The notes under the pieces: generated by a model
Databases searched by the model: none
Told to the model about the DNA's origin: nothing
What the model saw: the letters and a program-made list of their open reading frames with translations, nothing else
Program-made: the position numbers and the translations under genes
Source of the DNA: Bdellovibrio bacteriovorus HD100
GTDB taxonomy: Bacteria; Bdellovibrionota; Bdellovibrionia; Bdellovibrionales; Bdellovibrionaceae
Length of the DNA stretch: 64,000 nt
Reading direction: 5' to 3'
NCBI RefSeq assembly: GCF_000196175.1
Contig: NC_005363.1
Span: 3,162,001-3,226,000 of the forward strand
Part shown: positions 27,501-35,502 of the stretch, piece by piece
How the letters are laid out: every line of letters starts with the position of its first letter
Numbering within the stretch: position 1 is the stretch's first letter

Positions 27501-29056
27501 CGGACCTGCACTTCACCGACATGATGGGTGTGAACAAGTGGATGACCATCAAGGCGGACGGCAAGGTAGGTATCAACACCAATGCACCGGCGACCAACTT
27601 CCAGGTCAAAGGTGGCGCGGTGATTGGGGATCTTGCCCCTTTCCCAAGTGCCTTTAGCGCCATCACAACGGAAGCATTGAATGCGACCTTGCGCAATCAC
27701 ACTGAAACAACCGGCAATTATGTGGCGGCAGGTGCCTACCAGCGCTTCAGCCCTACTGCCAATTCCACTTTGTCGACACATTCCCTGGTCAGTATCGTTG
27801 TTCCCAACGTACCTTCCGGCGTGACTGTAACAAGTCAGAATGAAGCCTTCCACGCCAATGCCACACGCAACCGCTATGCGGGGAACGTGGATGCGGGAAC
27901 AGTCTCATACCTGGCTTCCGGACAATTCGTCTATGGACATGAAAACTACGTCGTCGGCAATGCCCCGGCAACCACGGACGCATTTGGTATTCGAATCGTC
28001 CCGCATCTGCAGTCCGGCACCGTGACGAACATGTATGACTTGTTCCTGCAGAACCCGTCAACAGGCGGGACCGTCACAAATCGCTACGGAATCTATCAGC
28101 AAAGCACGACCGCGAAAAACTATTTCGCCGGAGCCACGGGCTTTAATACAGCCACAAGTCCGCTGGCGAATATACACATCGGAAGCTCGGGCGCTGGCAA
28201 CACGGCCTACTCGTCTTTCCAGATGGGTAATGACGCCACATCAAGCAACAACTTCCACATCGTCAATGAGTTCGCCACCAACCGCCGCCTGAACTTCTAC
28301 AAAGGAAACCTGGGTTCCGGCGGTCTGCTAATGTCTTTAAGCGACACCGGCTATTTTACAGTGGGTGAAACCGCTGCCACGGGCGGTGGGGTCCTATCTC
28401 TTAAACCTGGTGGAATCGATCACACTTACATCCAGTTCTATGCCCGCACAGCCTCCCCAACTACACGCACGGGATACTTCGGAACTCCGGCATCTGGCAG
28501 CACCAACATGAACGTTGCCAACGAGATGGAAGGTGGACAGATCGATTTCCTCACCAAGAGTGGCGGCGCTGTCAGCGCCAAGATGACCTTGTCGGCGGTC
28601 GGAAACCTGACCACGGCAGGAACTGTGAACGGCGCTTCTGATATTCGCCTGAAAAAAGAAATCCACGTTCTGGATGGAAGCCTGGATAAAATCCTGCAAC
28701 TGAAGCCGTCTTCCTATCACTGGAAAGATCCGAATGCAGATCCACGACTGCAGATGGGTTTCATCGCTCAGGAGCTTGAAAAAGTTTATCCAAATGTGGT
28801 GGAAGAAAACAAAAAAGGTATCAAAGCTGTTTCCTACATCAACATGATCGCTCCGATCACAAGTGCAGTGCAGGAGCTTTACCATAAATTCAAAGCGATC
28901 CTCACCAATCATGACGAGCGTATTTCCAATCTGGAGACGCAGATGACCGCCTTACAAAAGCAAAATGAGCTTCTGCTCAAACAGAATGAAGATCTAATGA
29001 AATATATCAAGTCTCAAAATGAGAACACTCAACGTCTGCCGGCTTCCAGCCGATAA
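24533..29056 (+). CDS. Giant trimeric fibre adhesin 2 (paralogue of fibre 1)
   Basis: The 1507-residue paralogue shares with fibre 1 the first codons (MRNGTY), the N-terminal domain, the shaft with two 124-residue repeats starting at residue about 399, and the collar with VSKGGTGATSLTADRLLVSNG. From about residue 925 to 1360 the tip is unrelated or highly diverged, which would change the bound ligand. Residue about 1368 starts the S74 chaperone (SDIRLKKEIH, then MGFIAQELEKVYPNVVEE), keeping the Ser and Lys of the self-cleavage site. A coiled coil (HDERISNLETQMTALQKQ) ends the protein. The pair most likely arose by tandem duplication with tip exchange. Export past the inner membrane is expected; final location is not shown by sequence. 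Confidence 0.88.
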   Translation: MRNGTYLIAILSLLTGIFALASPNSLTYQGRILKSDGHALEYNNVSFLFEITSPNGSCVIYREQKDGVNMVNSAGVFDVPIGSGTKLFPADPLFTLLESFNNSKVHNCFGGSTYSAQAGDTRLLKVQFHDGSGWKIISPSNEIRTVPYAAYALSSEKLGTKTEEDFLQKAGLPTCAAGTFLSWNGTALSCSGVSGANGGTVSDVTSANAYITITNGTTTPQLTLNVGQNANQVAAGNDPRFTDARVPSGAAAGDLGGTYPNPSVAKLQGVAVSATAPTNGHFLKFNGTQWLSAQISTSDVNGLNTTLDNYMTEADFNTAVANANCAAHQTMYWNAVTGFSCQSINVSVAGDVSGTIGAVAVNKIKGITVDTTGLVAGQVLKYDGTKFAPAADNDANSGGTVTNIATGTGLSGGPITSTGTISLANTAVTAASYGSSTQVGTFTVDAQGRLTAANNAAIAFPVTTVAGRTGAITLDAADIGSGAGKYLTYRPNNTACTDGQVLKWVSANNRWECGTDTDTSSGGTVTNIATGTGLSGGPITSTGTISLANTTVTPAVYGSNTQVGTFTVDAQGRLTAASNAAIAFPVTTVAGRTGSVTLDVGDVGNGAGKYFVYRPNNTACTDGQVLKWVSANNRWECGTDTDTSSGGTVTNIATGTGLTGGPITSTGTIALANTTVTAGSYTRASITVDAQGRLTAASSGAAINLASDITGTLPIANGGTGTTTALGAFNALSPLTTKGDVLVRDATNNIRLPVGTNGQVLTADSAVAAGVKWATPNAGTVTNVSGTAPVQVATGTSTPVISVDAATTGARGVVQVGSGIAVSSGTISADPANFPSAVPVSKGGTGATSLTADRLLVSNGTGSAVIPFTCGTAQMLTFNASGVMGCTSYSSSGIFANGGNSFGTAAVLGTNDAQSLTFETDANPRMTILATGKVGVNETAPTGNLHLSNTGAVDLRIQDKSGTPVTMRILSQGGANYIESGTDFTNTTSADLHFTDMMGVNKWMTIKADGKVGINTNAPATNFQVKGGAVIGDLAPFPSAFSAITTEALNATLRNHTETTGNYVAAGAYQRFSPTANSTLSTHSLVSIVVPNVPSGVTVTSQNEAFHANATRNRYAGNVDAGTVSYLASGQFVYGHENYVVGNAPATTDAFGIRIVPHLQSGTVTNMYDLFLQNPSTGGTVTNRYGIYQQSTTAKNYFAGATGFNTATSPLANIHIGSSGAGNTAYSSFQMGNDATSSNNFHIVNEFATNRRLNFYKGNLGSGGLLMSLSDTGYFTVGETAATGGGVLSLKPGGIDHTYIQFYARTASPTTRTGYFGTPASGSTNMNVANEMEGGQIDFLTKSGGAVSAKMTLSAVGNLTTAGTVNGASDIRLKKEIHVLDGSLDKILQLKPSSYHWKDPNADPRLQMGFIAQELEKVYPNVVEENKKGIKAVSYINMIAPITSAVQELYHKFKAILTNHDERISNLETQMTALQKQNELLLKQNEDLMKYIKSQNENTQRLPASSR
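25727..26470 (+). repeat. Two tandem 372-bp repeat units in fibre gene 2
   Basis: Units 25727-26098 and 26099-26470 correspond in register to those in fibre gene 1, with a partial third from 26471. Within the gene, long stretches are identical (for example around 26020-26098 and 26392-26470), suggesting recent homogenisation. Confidence 0.9.
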
Positions 29057-29078
29057 GACAGTAACACTGAGGTATTGC

Positions 29079-29369
29079 GTGAAAAGGTTCGTTATAGCTT
29101 CACTACTAATACTCGCCACGGGATGTTCTATGGAAGCATCTCTGGAGCAGCTTGCCGAAATTGCTCCTCCGCCAATCAAATTCCAGGATCCGGCAAAGAC
29201 CACAGGTTTGGTGTCCGGCTCTACTCAGACCGGTACGGCCACAGGTGGTGGTGTGACCTATCACGTGCAAAGCACGGTGGGGAACTACATGTCCGGTATC
29301 GAACAGAAAACTGCTGATGACACCTACAAGGTGTACAGCTCGGTTCAGGGCGCCATCGTTTCCAACTAA
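29079..29369 (+). CDS. Small lipoprotein downstream of the fibre genes
   Basis: The GTG at 29079 is preferred: it has TGAGGT 5 nt upstream and starts a clean lipoprotein signal (VIASLLILATGC). An upstream ATG at 29019 lies inside fibre gene 2 and would spoil the signal. The 96-residue product continues with a Thr/Gly-rich linker (GSTQTGTATGGG) and a short polar domain. It begins 23 nt after the fibre 2 stop, so it is probably co-transcribed; a role in anchoring or secreting the fibres is plausible but unproven. The post-Cys sequence SMEAS resembles SIDAS of the delta-60 lipoprotein. Confidence 0.7.
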   Translation: MKRFVIASLLILATGCSMEASLEQLAEIAPPPIKFQDPAKTTGLVSGSTQTGTATGGGVTYHVQSTVGNYMSGIEQKTADDTYKVYSSVQGAIVSN

Positions 29370-29398
29370 CCTCGGCCCCCACATTCGATTTAACTTTG

Positions 29399-29426
29399 AA
29401 GCCCCTTGCGACCCAAGGGGCTTTTT
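29399..29426 (+). terminator. Intrinsic terminator of the fibre 2-lipoprotein unit
   Basis: AAGCCCCTTG/CAAGGGGCTT form a perfect 10-bp stem with a 5-nt loop and then a short T run. Confidence 0.85.
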
Positions 29427-29487
29427 GCTGCCTTGTAGCCAGAAAAAACAACCAGGCACCTTTTCCCCGTTCTTTGGTCCAGTGGAT

Positions 29488-29515
29488 TTAAGTTTCAAAA
29501 TAAGACAGCCGATAA
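29488..29515 (+). promoter_or_regulatory. Strong sigma-28-like promoter
   Basis: TTAAGTTT, 12 nt, GCCGATAA. TAAG is exactly 15 nt before GCCGATAA, matching the flagellar consensus TAAA-N15-GCCGATAA in both boxes and in spacing. The leader then carries GGAAGGG before the ATG at 29548. This is the best sigma-28-type promoter in the window. Confidence 0.65.
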
Positions 29516-29547
29516 AGGAATCAGACAAACCATGGAAGGGTTTTCTT

Positions 29548-30186
29548 ATGATGTTCTTACTGGCGATACTTTTCGGATTTACGACTCCATCCCACGCGGC
29601 TGACATGTCCGTGGTGGATGTCCGCCGCAATATCACGCTGTCGGAAACCGACACCGTCTATAAAGACTTCTACATCAACGCCGGCCCCGGCTCTGGATTG
29701 AAAAAGAATCTCGTGGTCACGGCCGTTCGCAAGATCAACATCCGTGACGCCAGTGGCGCCAATGCCGTTGGTGAAATCCTGGTTCCCGTGGGGCAGCTGA
29801 AGATCATCGCCATTTACGACCGTGTGGCCGTGGCCCGTGAATTCACCCTGCTTTCCCGTGATGAGCTGCCAATGCTGGAGCAAATCGGCATCATGACCGG
29901 CGACCGCATCGACCTGGGTGGGTCCTTTATCGACAACTCCAAACCCAAAGCCAAAAGAAAGGTCGCTGAGGCTGAAACTCCGGCCGCCACCCCGGAAGCT
30001 TTGGTCACCGTGACCACGGTTACGACCCCGGCCCAAGCCGCCCAAAACCCTGTAGTTTCTGCAAACCCCTCCCCGGTGGTTCCTGCGGCAAATACAGCTC
30101 CGGCGGCCCTGGCTTTGACCCCGGCCCCAACAGCGGAAAGACTTGATAATTCGGTGGTTTCTGATAACACCACTCGGAATGAGTGA
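29548..30186 (+). CDS. Exported protein of unknown function under a sigma-28-like promoter
   Basis: The start at 29548 is set by GGAAGGG about 8 nt upstream and by the signal peptide it begins (MMFLLAILFGFTTPSHA). The 212-residue protein has a compact domain (about 20-125) with alternating strands (DTVYKDFYINAGPGSGLKK, then GEILVPVGQLKIIAIYDRVAVARE), ending MTGDRIDLGGSF, and then a Pro/Ala/Thr-rich tail (about 135-212). The G-E-x-x-V-P-V-G-x-L-K-I-x-x-x-x-x-x-x-A pattern resembles periplasmic proteins with a Gly-Asp barrel, such as those near flagellar genes. The flagellar-type promoter supports a motility or surface role. It overlaps prmA by 8 nt. Family not firmly recognised. Confidence 0.7.
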   Translation: MMFLLAILFGFTTPSHAADMSVVDVRRNITLSETDTVYKDFYINAGPGSGLKKNLVVTAVRKINIRDASGANAVGEILVPVGQLKIIAIYDRVAVAREFTLLSRDELPMLEQIGIMTGDRIDLGGSFIDNSKPKAKRKVAEAETPAATPEALVTVTTVTTPAQAAQNPVVSANPSPVVPAANTAPAALALTPAPTAERLDNSVVSDNTTRNE

Positions 30187-31078
30187 CACAAATTCCTACT
30201 TCCGAATCCGCCTAAGCCAGGTTCCTGCTGAACTTGAAGATATCATCACCACCCACTGCTTTGAATGTGGCGCTTCCGGCGTCACCGAGGCTTTGCCGTT
30301 TTCGCAGCCAGATCTGACTTACGATCCCAAAATTCTTCATGTGCGCGCCCACGAAATGGACGTGTTCTTCAACGAACGCCCGGAATGCAATTTCTTCGAC
30401 GGCTTGCTTGAGCTGAATGAAGGCATCAAATGGCACATCCACGAGGAAGAAACCAAAGACTGGCTGGAAGAATGGAAAAAAGGCTTCAAACCTTTCAAAC
30501 TGGTCGGCGACTTCTGGGTTGTTCCATCCTGGTTGACCCCTCCAGAAGAATGCAAACACCCGATCTATATTGATCCGGGCATGGCCTTCGGCACCGGCAC
30601 TCACGCCACCACTCAGATGATGGCGTTCTTCATCCACAAGCTTTCTGAAAAATACAAAGGCGATCTGGCGAACTGGGCAATGCTGGATGTGGGCACGGGC
30701 ACCGCGATCCTTGCGATGCTGGCACAGATGTCCGGTATGGGATTGGTTGCGGGTATCGAGATTGATCCTGAAGCCCGCCGTGTGGCCCGTGAAAACGTGA
30801 AGCTGAACAAGCTGCCACAAATTGAAATTCCAGAAACACAAATCGAAGACATCCGCGATCAGTATGACGTGGTTGTGGCCAACATCATCGATGGTGTTCT
30901 GATCAACATCAAAAAAGATCTGCTGCGTGTTCTGAAGCCGGGCGGCCACATGCTGCTGACCGGGATTCTGGAAGAGCGTGACAATCACTTCTTTGAAAAG
31001 TTCATGGAAAACTCTGGCCTGACCGTGGTTCGTCGAATTGAAAAAGACGAATGGGTTGGATACTGGGTTCAGTCATGA
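30179..31078 (+). CDS. prmA: Ribosomal protein L11 methyltransferase PrmA
   Basis: PrmA trimethylates ribosomal protein L11 using SAM. The ATG at 30179 overlaps the previous stop by 8 nt; the open frame extends upstream but lacks a reason to start there. The N-terminal substrate-recognition domain includes CFECGASGVTEALPF. The Rossmann domain follows DPGMAFGTGTHATTQMM (about 128-144) with motif I LDVGTGTAILAMLA (about 168-181), an acidic residue after beta 2 (GIEIDPEARRVARENVKLN), and motif IV VVANIIDGVL. At 299 residues it matches the family. Coupled to rsmE by ATGA overlap. Confidence 0.92.
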   Translation: MSDTNSYFRIRLSQVPAELEDIITTHCFECGASGVTEALPFSQPDLTYDPKILHVRAHEMDVFFNERPECNFFDGLLELNEGIKWHIHEEETKDWLEEWKKGFKPFKLVGDFWVVPSWLTPPEECKHPIYIDPGMAFGTGTHATTQMMAFFIHKLSEKYKGDLANWAMLDVGTGTAILAMLAQMSGMGLVAGIEIDPEARRVARENVKLNKLPQIEIPETQIEDIRDQYDVVVANIIDGVLINIKKDLLRVLKPGGHMLLTGILEERDNHFFEKFMENSGLTVVRRIEKDEWVGYWVQS

Positions 31079-31836
31079 GACGCTACTGGATCGAAAAAAA
31101 GGATCTGTTCCAGGATCAGGTGAATTTCACCGGCGACGTCTTTCATCACATCTTCGATGTCTGCCGTCAGGAGATTGGTTCCAAATTCGAAGTGCTGACT
31201 GAAGACAGCAAGGCGTACTTTGTTGAAGTCACTCACGTGTCCAAAAAGAACGCCACGGCCCGCGTGCTGGAAGAACGAATCATCCCCGCGTTGAAAGAGC
31301 CGCACCTGCACCTGGTGCTTTCCCTGTCGCGCTTTCCCGTGATGGACGCCATCATGGAAAAAGCGGTTGAAATGGGCGTGACCAGCATTCAACCGTTCTT
31401 TTCTGAATTCAGCTTCTTAAGAAAAGGCGAAAAGCTATCTGACAATAAAACCGACCGCTGGGACAAGATCGTCAAATCCGCCACCCAGCAAAGTGGCCGC
31501 GGCGACCTGATGAAGGTTCACCCTGCCATCCCATTTGAAAAGATCTCGGATTTGATTAACCGAAATGGGTCCGGCGTGGGTCTATTTGCTTATGAGGGTC
31601 CGTCGACTCTAAGCATCAAGGAATACGTCAGCAAGGTCAAAGCCGACCACCCCGCCGGGATCAAAGATGTCTGGATTATCGTGGGCAGCGAAGGGGGATT
31701 CTCACACCGTGAGGTCGAAGAATTCCAGAAACTAGGCCTTCATCCAGTCACACTGGGACCCCAAGTTCTACGAGTTGAAACGGCTTGCATGACCTTGGTC
31801 TCCGTCCTAAAGTATGACTTTGATCTGATGTGTTGA
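31075..31836 (+). CDS. rsmE: 16S rRNA m3U1498 methyltransferase RsmE
   Basis: RsmE methylates N3 of U1498 in 16S rRNA. The ATG at 31075 overlaps the prmA TGA (ATGA). The 253-residue protein has an N-terminal PUA-like domain (RRYWIEKKDL, then HHIFDVCRQEIGSKFEV) and a SPOUT fold with a C-terminal knot: IIVGSEGGFSHREVEEFQKLG, then VTLGPQVLRVETACMTLVSVL. E-A/E-x-G-G-F and L-G-x-x-x-L-R-x-E-T-A are family signatures. The prmA-rsmE neighbour pair is common in bacteria. Confidence 0.93.
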   Translation: MRRYWIEKKDLFQDQVNFTGDVFHHIFDVCRQEIGSKFEVLTEDSKAYFVEVTHVSKKNATARVLEERIIPALKEPHLHLVLSLSRFPVMDAIMEKAVEMGVTSIQPFFSEFSFLRKGEKLSDNKTDRWDKIVKSATQQSGRGDLMKVHPAIPFEKISDLINRNGSGVGLFAYEGPSTLSIKEYVSKVKADHPAGIKDVWIIVGSEGGFSHREVEEFQKLGLHPVTLGPQVLRVETACMTLVSVLKYDFDLMC

Positions 31837-31850
31837 TTTAAGGAGAAGGC

Positions 31851-32639
31851 ATGGATCCTTTTGAGGAATTTGAGTTTAAGCCCCTCACGGATGGTTTGGG
31901 TTTTCACAAGAAAAAACAGGCAAATCCAGCGTCCCAAGCTCCGGAAGAAAGCTTCGTAGCCACCCCACGCATCAAGGACCAAGGTCTGGAGCTGATTGAA
32001 GAATCCTCCACCGATCCTCTTCGCCCCCCATTGCCACGCAAAAAAGCTGCCACTTCTTTGCCACCGACTCCAGGTGGTTTGACAGAAGTGGGCGGTGACG
32101 GCACGTCTTCGGCGGCAGTGGATGAGATCCTGAAAACTCTGCAGAAAAACCGTCGCCTGGATTTCGAAAAATCCACGGCAAAACAAAAGATCACGGGTAC
32201 AGCTGCCAAAGAAGAATTCAAAAAAACCACCTTCAGCTTCTCGGCCGCTTTGTTGGACGGAATGCTGGTCGTGGCAGCAAGTCTTCTTTGCATGATCATC
32301 CTGTTGGTTGTGACGAAAGTGGACCTGATCGGCAATCTGACCAATCCGGACTCTCAAGGCATGATCTATCTGGCGACCTTCAGCCTGTTTGCGGGTGTGT
32401 CGTTCATTTATCTGACTGTGAACCGCATCTTTATCGGTTGCACTCCGGGTGAGTGGGCGTTTGATCAACGCATCGGAAAACCTGAAGAGCTGAACAAAGC
32501 CGCTTACTCTTTGAAAGTGGTTGCTCGCTCTTTGGTGGTGATCGCAACGGGTTTTGTGATCCTTCCGATTCTGTCAGTTCTGTTTAATAAAGATATCACG
32601 GGCTCTATCACTGGGGCTCAGCTGTTCAAAAAGGCATAA
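31851..32639 (+). CDS. RDD-family membrane protein
   Basis: The 262-residue protein has a polar N-terminal half of about 130 residues (Pro-rich, with charged helices) and then an RDD-like membrane domain. [25 protein letters not shown] is the first helix with the conserved Asp; then [33 protein letters not shown] follows, which carries the T-x-G-x-x-x-x-x-x-R-I motif, and [23 protein letters not shown] is the third helix. The RDD family is linked to ion exchange or is uncharacterised. AAGGAGAAGGC precedes the ATG, 14 nt after rsmE, so it sits in the same operon. Confidence 0.8.
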   Translation: MDPFEEFEFKPLTDGLGFHKKKQANPASQAPEESFVATPRIKDQGLELIEESSTDPLRPPLPRKKAATSLPPTPGGLTEVGGDGTSSAAVDEILKTLQKNRRLDFEKSTAKQKITGTAAKEEFKKTTFSFSAALLDGMLVVAASLLCMIILLVVTKVDLIGNLTNPDSQGMIYLATFSLFAGVSFIYLTVNRIFIGCTPGEWAFDQRIGKPEELNKAAYSLKVVARSLVVIATGFVILPILSVLFNKDITGSITGAQLFKKA

Positions 32640-32644
32640 GTTCT

Positions 32645-33112
32645 ATGGGTCAGGTCTGTAATCTCGATAACATTGAAACGACTCTGGCCCCTCTTCGTGC
32701 TGCCGGCAAAAAAATCGTATTCACCAATGGCTGCTTTGACCTTCTTCACGTGGGTCATGTGCGCTATCTTCAAGAAGCCCAAAAGCTGGGCGATCTGCTG
32801 GTGGTGGGCGTGAACTCGGATGCCAGCGTGAAACGCCTGAAAGGCCCTACCCGTCCGGTGCAGATCGAAGCCGATCGGGCCGAGATTCTGGCGGCGCTGA
32901 ATGCCGTGGACTTCACCGTCATCTTCACTGAAGACACTCCGGAAAATCTGATTCACAAAGTTCGCCCCGACATTCTGGTCAAAGGCGGCGACTGGAAAAT
33001 TGATTCCATCGTGGGCGCTCCGTTTGTGATGTCCTATGGTGGCCAAGTCATGTCCCTGCAGTTTGTTGATGGCAAGTCCACAACCAAACTGATCGAAAAA
33101 GCGCAAAAGTAA
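32645..33112 (+). CDS. rfaE2: RfaE2-type cytidylyl/adenylyltransferase (HldE C-terminal domain homologue)
   Basis: The 155-residue stand-alone domain contains the nucleotidyltransferase signature [19 protein letters not shown] (with H-x-G-H), [18 protein letters not shown], then [17 protein letters not shown] and DILVKGGDW. In the ADP-heptose pathway this activity adenylates heptose-1-phosphate for lipopolysaccharide core synthesis. In E. coli it is fused to a kinase as HldE; here only the transferase half is present, so a separate kinase should exist elsewhere. It is 5 nt after the RDD gene, the end of the same operon. Confidence 0.88.
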   Translation: MGQVCNLDNIETTLAPLRAAGKKIVFTNGCFDLLHVGHVRYLQEAQKLGDLLVVGVNSDASVKRLKGPTRPVQIEADRAEILAALNAVDFTVIFTEDTPENLIHKVRPDILVKGGDWKIDSIVGAPFVMSYGGQVMSLQFVDGKSTTKLIEKAQK

Positions 33113-33123
33113 TTTTCAGCGAT

Positions 33124-33867
33124 CTAGAAACGGAAGCCGATTTTTCCTGAGTATACAGAATCGGCATAGCGGTCGATCTGCATGGCGATGAACATCTTGG
33201 AGATGTCGACGTTGATACCGAAGACCGCGTGGTCTTCGACAATATCCTGAGTCACGGTGTTTTGATCTGCGGTGATCCCGTCCGGACCGCCGATGAAGGT
33301 GCCAATAGCACGCAGACGCCCACCACCCACATAGATCGCCAGACGATTCATGGTGACAGTCGCAATCAAATCATAACCCATGCTGGACACATTGATCAGA
33401 TTTGAAAAGTTCGCACCCCCGCCATAAACCATTGCCGTCAAGGTCAGAGGAAAGAAACTGGCTTCATAAAAGCCCCAGCGCAGTTGCGCGCCGAAGTTCT
33501 GCATCTTTTCTTCCTGTACGGTCGGAGTAAAGTACACGTGCGCATCGATATTGTAGTATAGACCTTTGCCGATAGTCAGAGTGTAAAAACTGAATTCACC
33601 CTTGTCCTGAGTCTTACTGCCCAAGGCGGAAAGATCTTCGGCTGGAATAAACTCCGTGGAAAGCCCCACCTCAATCCCGGTGTAACCACCCAGTGGGTAC
33701 GGATTATCAAGAATTTTGGAGGCCGATCCAAATCCCAAAATCTGCAAAGTGCGGATCTGATCACCCTGGGTCAGATTGCGGGGCAAATCAGTGGCGGCGT
33801 GGGAATAAGAAGTTCCCACCAATGTGATCATTAAAATGAAGCTGCGCCAGAAATTAGAAAAGCCCAT
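33124..33867 (-). CDS. Predicted outer-membrane beta-barrel protein, unknown
   Basis: The 247-residue product has a signal peptide (about 1-25, ending YSHA) and repeating amphipathic beta strands (GGYTGIEVGLSTEF, FYTLTIGKGLYYNIDAHVYFTP, LRWGFYEASFFPLTLTAMVYGG), ending in IGFRF, an outer-membrane-type terminal strand with Phe. No family recognised. The start codon lies inside an 8-bp palindrome. It converges with rfaE2. Confidence 0.65.
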   Translation of the reverse strand: MGFSNFWRSFILMITLVGTSYSHAATDLPRNLTQGDQIRTLQILGFGSASKILDNPYPLGGYTGIEVGLSTEFIPAEDLSALGSKTQDKGEFSFYTLTIGKGLYYNIDAHVYFTPTVQEEKMQNFGAQLRWGFYEASFFPLTLTAMVYGGGANFSNLINVSSMGYDLIATVTMNRLAIYVGGGRLRAIGTFIGGPDGITADQNTVTQDIVEDHAVFGINVDISKMFIAMQIDRYADSVYSGKIGFRF

Positions 33868-33878
33868 AAATATGGGCT
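33861..33878. promoter_or_regulatory. Palindrome over the start codon of the beta-barrel gene
   Basis: AGCCCATA-AA-TATGGGCT is a perfect 8-bp dyad. The ATG of the minus-strand gene (33867-33865) is inside one arm, so an mRNA hairpin would bury the start codon. A DNA operator is the alternative. Confidence 0.45.
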
Positions 33879-33912
33879 TATTCTCATCGAAAAAGACGGG
33901 GGCTGTCCAGTT

Positions 33913-34959
33913 TTAAAGAGACGCAACCGCCGCAGTTTGAATTTGACTCAAGGCTGCAGAAGCCAAGCCTGCAATTTCGCTGTCCTGGCTCTGTGCCAGT
34001 TGCTGGAAGATTGGAACAAACTTGCTGTAGCTTTCCACAGAATTTGCCACCACGTCACCGCGGGAACCGCGTGGATCCGACAAGTTCGTGCCTGTTTTAG
34101 CTGCTGCATAACCCTGCATCACGACTTGTGTCGCTGCATTCACCACTTCTGCGTTGTTGGTTTGCAAAGCAGACATCAAGTAAGGCAAGCGACCGGAAAC
34201 CGCGTAAGTCATCATATAGCTTTGTACTTGCGGCTGAACTTCTGGAGCCAGGGAATCATGATACTGAGCTGCCACCGCGAAACTTTTTGCGCTGTAAGCA
34301 CCCTTCAAGGCCATCAGACCCAGCAGCTGAGTTTCCGATTTATTACCACGAAGAAGATCCGTCACGATTGTATAGAAAGTCTGATCGTCCACTTCTTTGG
34401 CTTCATAAGCAGCAACCAGCTTTGCCACGTTTTCTTTTGTAGGCTGAGCCTGCAAAAGAGCGCGCCACTGATCACCGGACAAGTTGGACTTGTTCGGCTC
34501 TGCCTGTTTGTTATTTCCGGAAGTGTCTTCAGCGATCTGATTGTTGCCGTTGCCATCCCCTACAGTGATGTCTTCACCCAGATTGGCGCGGGTTTCATCC
34601 GCACCCACCACGTTAACCTCAACAGATGGCTTCTTGATTTCAGTTGGAGCTTTGGAGTTTTCTTTCTTTTTAGCTGCAGTTTTAGTCGCCGCTGGCTTTT
34701 GACCTGCTGCTTGAGCTTCTGCTTTCTTCGCATCAGCTTTTTTCTTTTCAAACGGGTTCTTGTAATCACGGGAGATTTCGCGGTCACCCAGGTCAAACAA
34801 CGCCGCCAGAATGGATTTAGGGCGAGGCATTTCGTAAACGACCTCAATCTCTTTGATGGCATTTTGAACAGGCGATTTCAACAGATAGCTCATCCCGCCC
34901 ACCATCACGATGGCAAAGCCGACGATTGCGATTTCGAGTTTTTTATCTGTGAAGCTCAT
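33913..34959 (-). CDS. Membrane-anchored protein with Lys/Ala-rich linker and helical repeats, unknown
   Basis: The 348-residue protein has one N-terminal membrane helix (IAIVGFAIVMVGGMSYLL, about 10-27). A charged low-complexity linker (Lys/Ala/Glu, about 65-110) and a Gly/Asn-rich patch follow. The C-terminal half (about 165-348) consists of short helix pairs (LLGLMALKGAYSAKSFAVAAQYHDSL, then VVNAATQVVMQGYAAAK), HEAT-like in pattern. It should sit in the inner membrane with the domain in the periplasm. A GGGGCCTCC-type region upstream includes an AGGAGGCC ribosome site. Family not recognised. Confidence 0.65.
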   Translation of the reverse strand: MSFTDKKLEIAIVGFAIVMVGGMSYLLKSPVQNAIKEIEVVYEMPRPKSILAALFDLGDREISRDYKNPFEKKKADAKKAEAQAAGQKPAATKTAAKKKENSKAPTEIKKPSVEVNVVGADETRANLGEDITVGDGNGNNQIAEDTSGNNKQAEPNKSNLSGDQWRALLQAQPTKENVAKLVAAYEAKEVDDQTFYTIVTDLLRGNKSETQLLGLMALKGAYSAKSFAVAAQYHDSLAPEVQPQVQSYMMTYAVSGRLPYLMSALQTNNAEVVNAATQVVMQGYAAAKTGTNLSDPRGSRGDVVANSVESYSKFVPIFQQLAQSQDSEIAGLASAALSQIQTAAVASL

Positions 34960-35112
34960 AGGGGCCTCCTGTTCTTATCTGTATGTAAGAGCAGTGCCTG
35001 TGCCACCTATTGGCGAATATAGAGCATTTAGCGCAATTCACTCTGAGACAGAGCCGTACTTGCGCAACCCCCTGTCAGGTTTTTGATCATTTCTCAGACT
35101 GAGACAGCGGTA

Positions 35113-35493
35113 TTAGACGTGGCTGGAGCCGGGGCAGAAGCCTGGGCGGGGGCCAATAGAAGGGAACTCGCGGCAGGTGTCCGGGCGTTTTTCATAGACC
35201 GTGCACAGGCGGGTTTTCGTGTCCAGGAAGAGGCAATCGCGGTTCGCTTTTTGAGACAGCATGAAGAACTCGGTGCCCGAGCGGTAGGACACGATAATGC
35301 CCTCTTTCATCAGACGCTTGGCTAATTTTTTGATGGAGCCCTGGGCCTCGTCTTCGGTGGCGACACCCAGGCGGATCAGGTCGGAGATTTTGATTTCGAC
35401 CGGCATCGTGCAACAGCCGCCATGGCAGCCATTGCACATTCCAGATTTATAGGGTTTCCACGTCGAAGGACGGTCGATATCAGGCTTTTTCAT
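35113..35493 (-). CDS. YkgJ-family cysteine-cluster protein
   Basis: The 126-residue protein has CNGCHGGCC near residue 20 (C-x2-C-x3-CC) and later CLFLDTKTRLC, then RPDTCREFP and FCPG. This eight-cysteine pattern is the YkgJ/Flagellin-N-methylase-related zinc or iron-sulfur chelating domain. In some bacteria a related protein (FliB) methylates flagellin lysines, but many copies have unknown roles. It lies 9 nt after the deacetylase gene and may be part of that operon. Metal identity is not shown by sequence. Confidence 0.8.
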   Translation of the reverse strand: MKKPDIDRPSTWKPYKSGMCNGCHGGCCTMPVEIKISDLIRLGVATEDEAQGSIKKLAKRLMKEGIIVSYRSGTEFFMLSQKANRDCLFLDTKTRLCTVYEKRPDTCREFPSIGPRPGFCPGSSHV

Positions 35494-35502
35494 GAACTTT
35501 AA

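Noticed and set aside
29446-29464. CCAGGCACCTTTT-like motif, similar to GGTACCTTTT at about 49007
   Set aside because: Two short, imperfect matches are not enough to call a repeat family.
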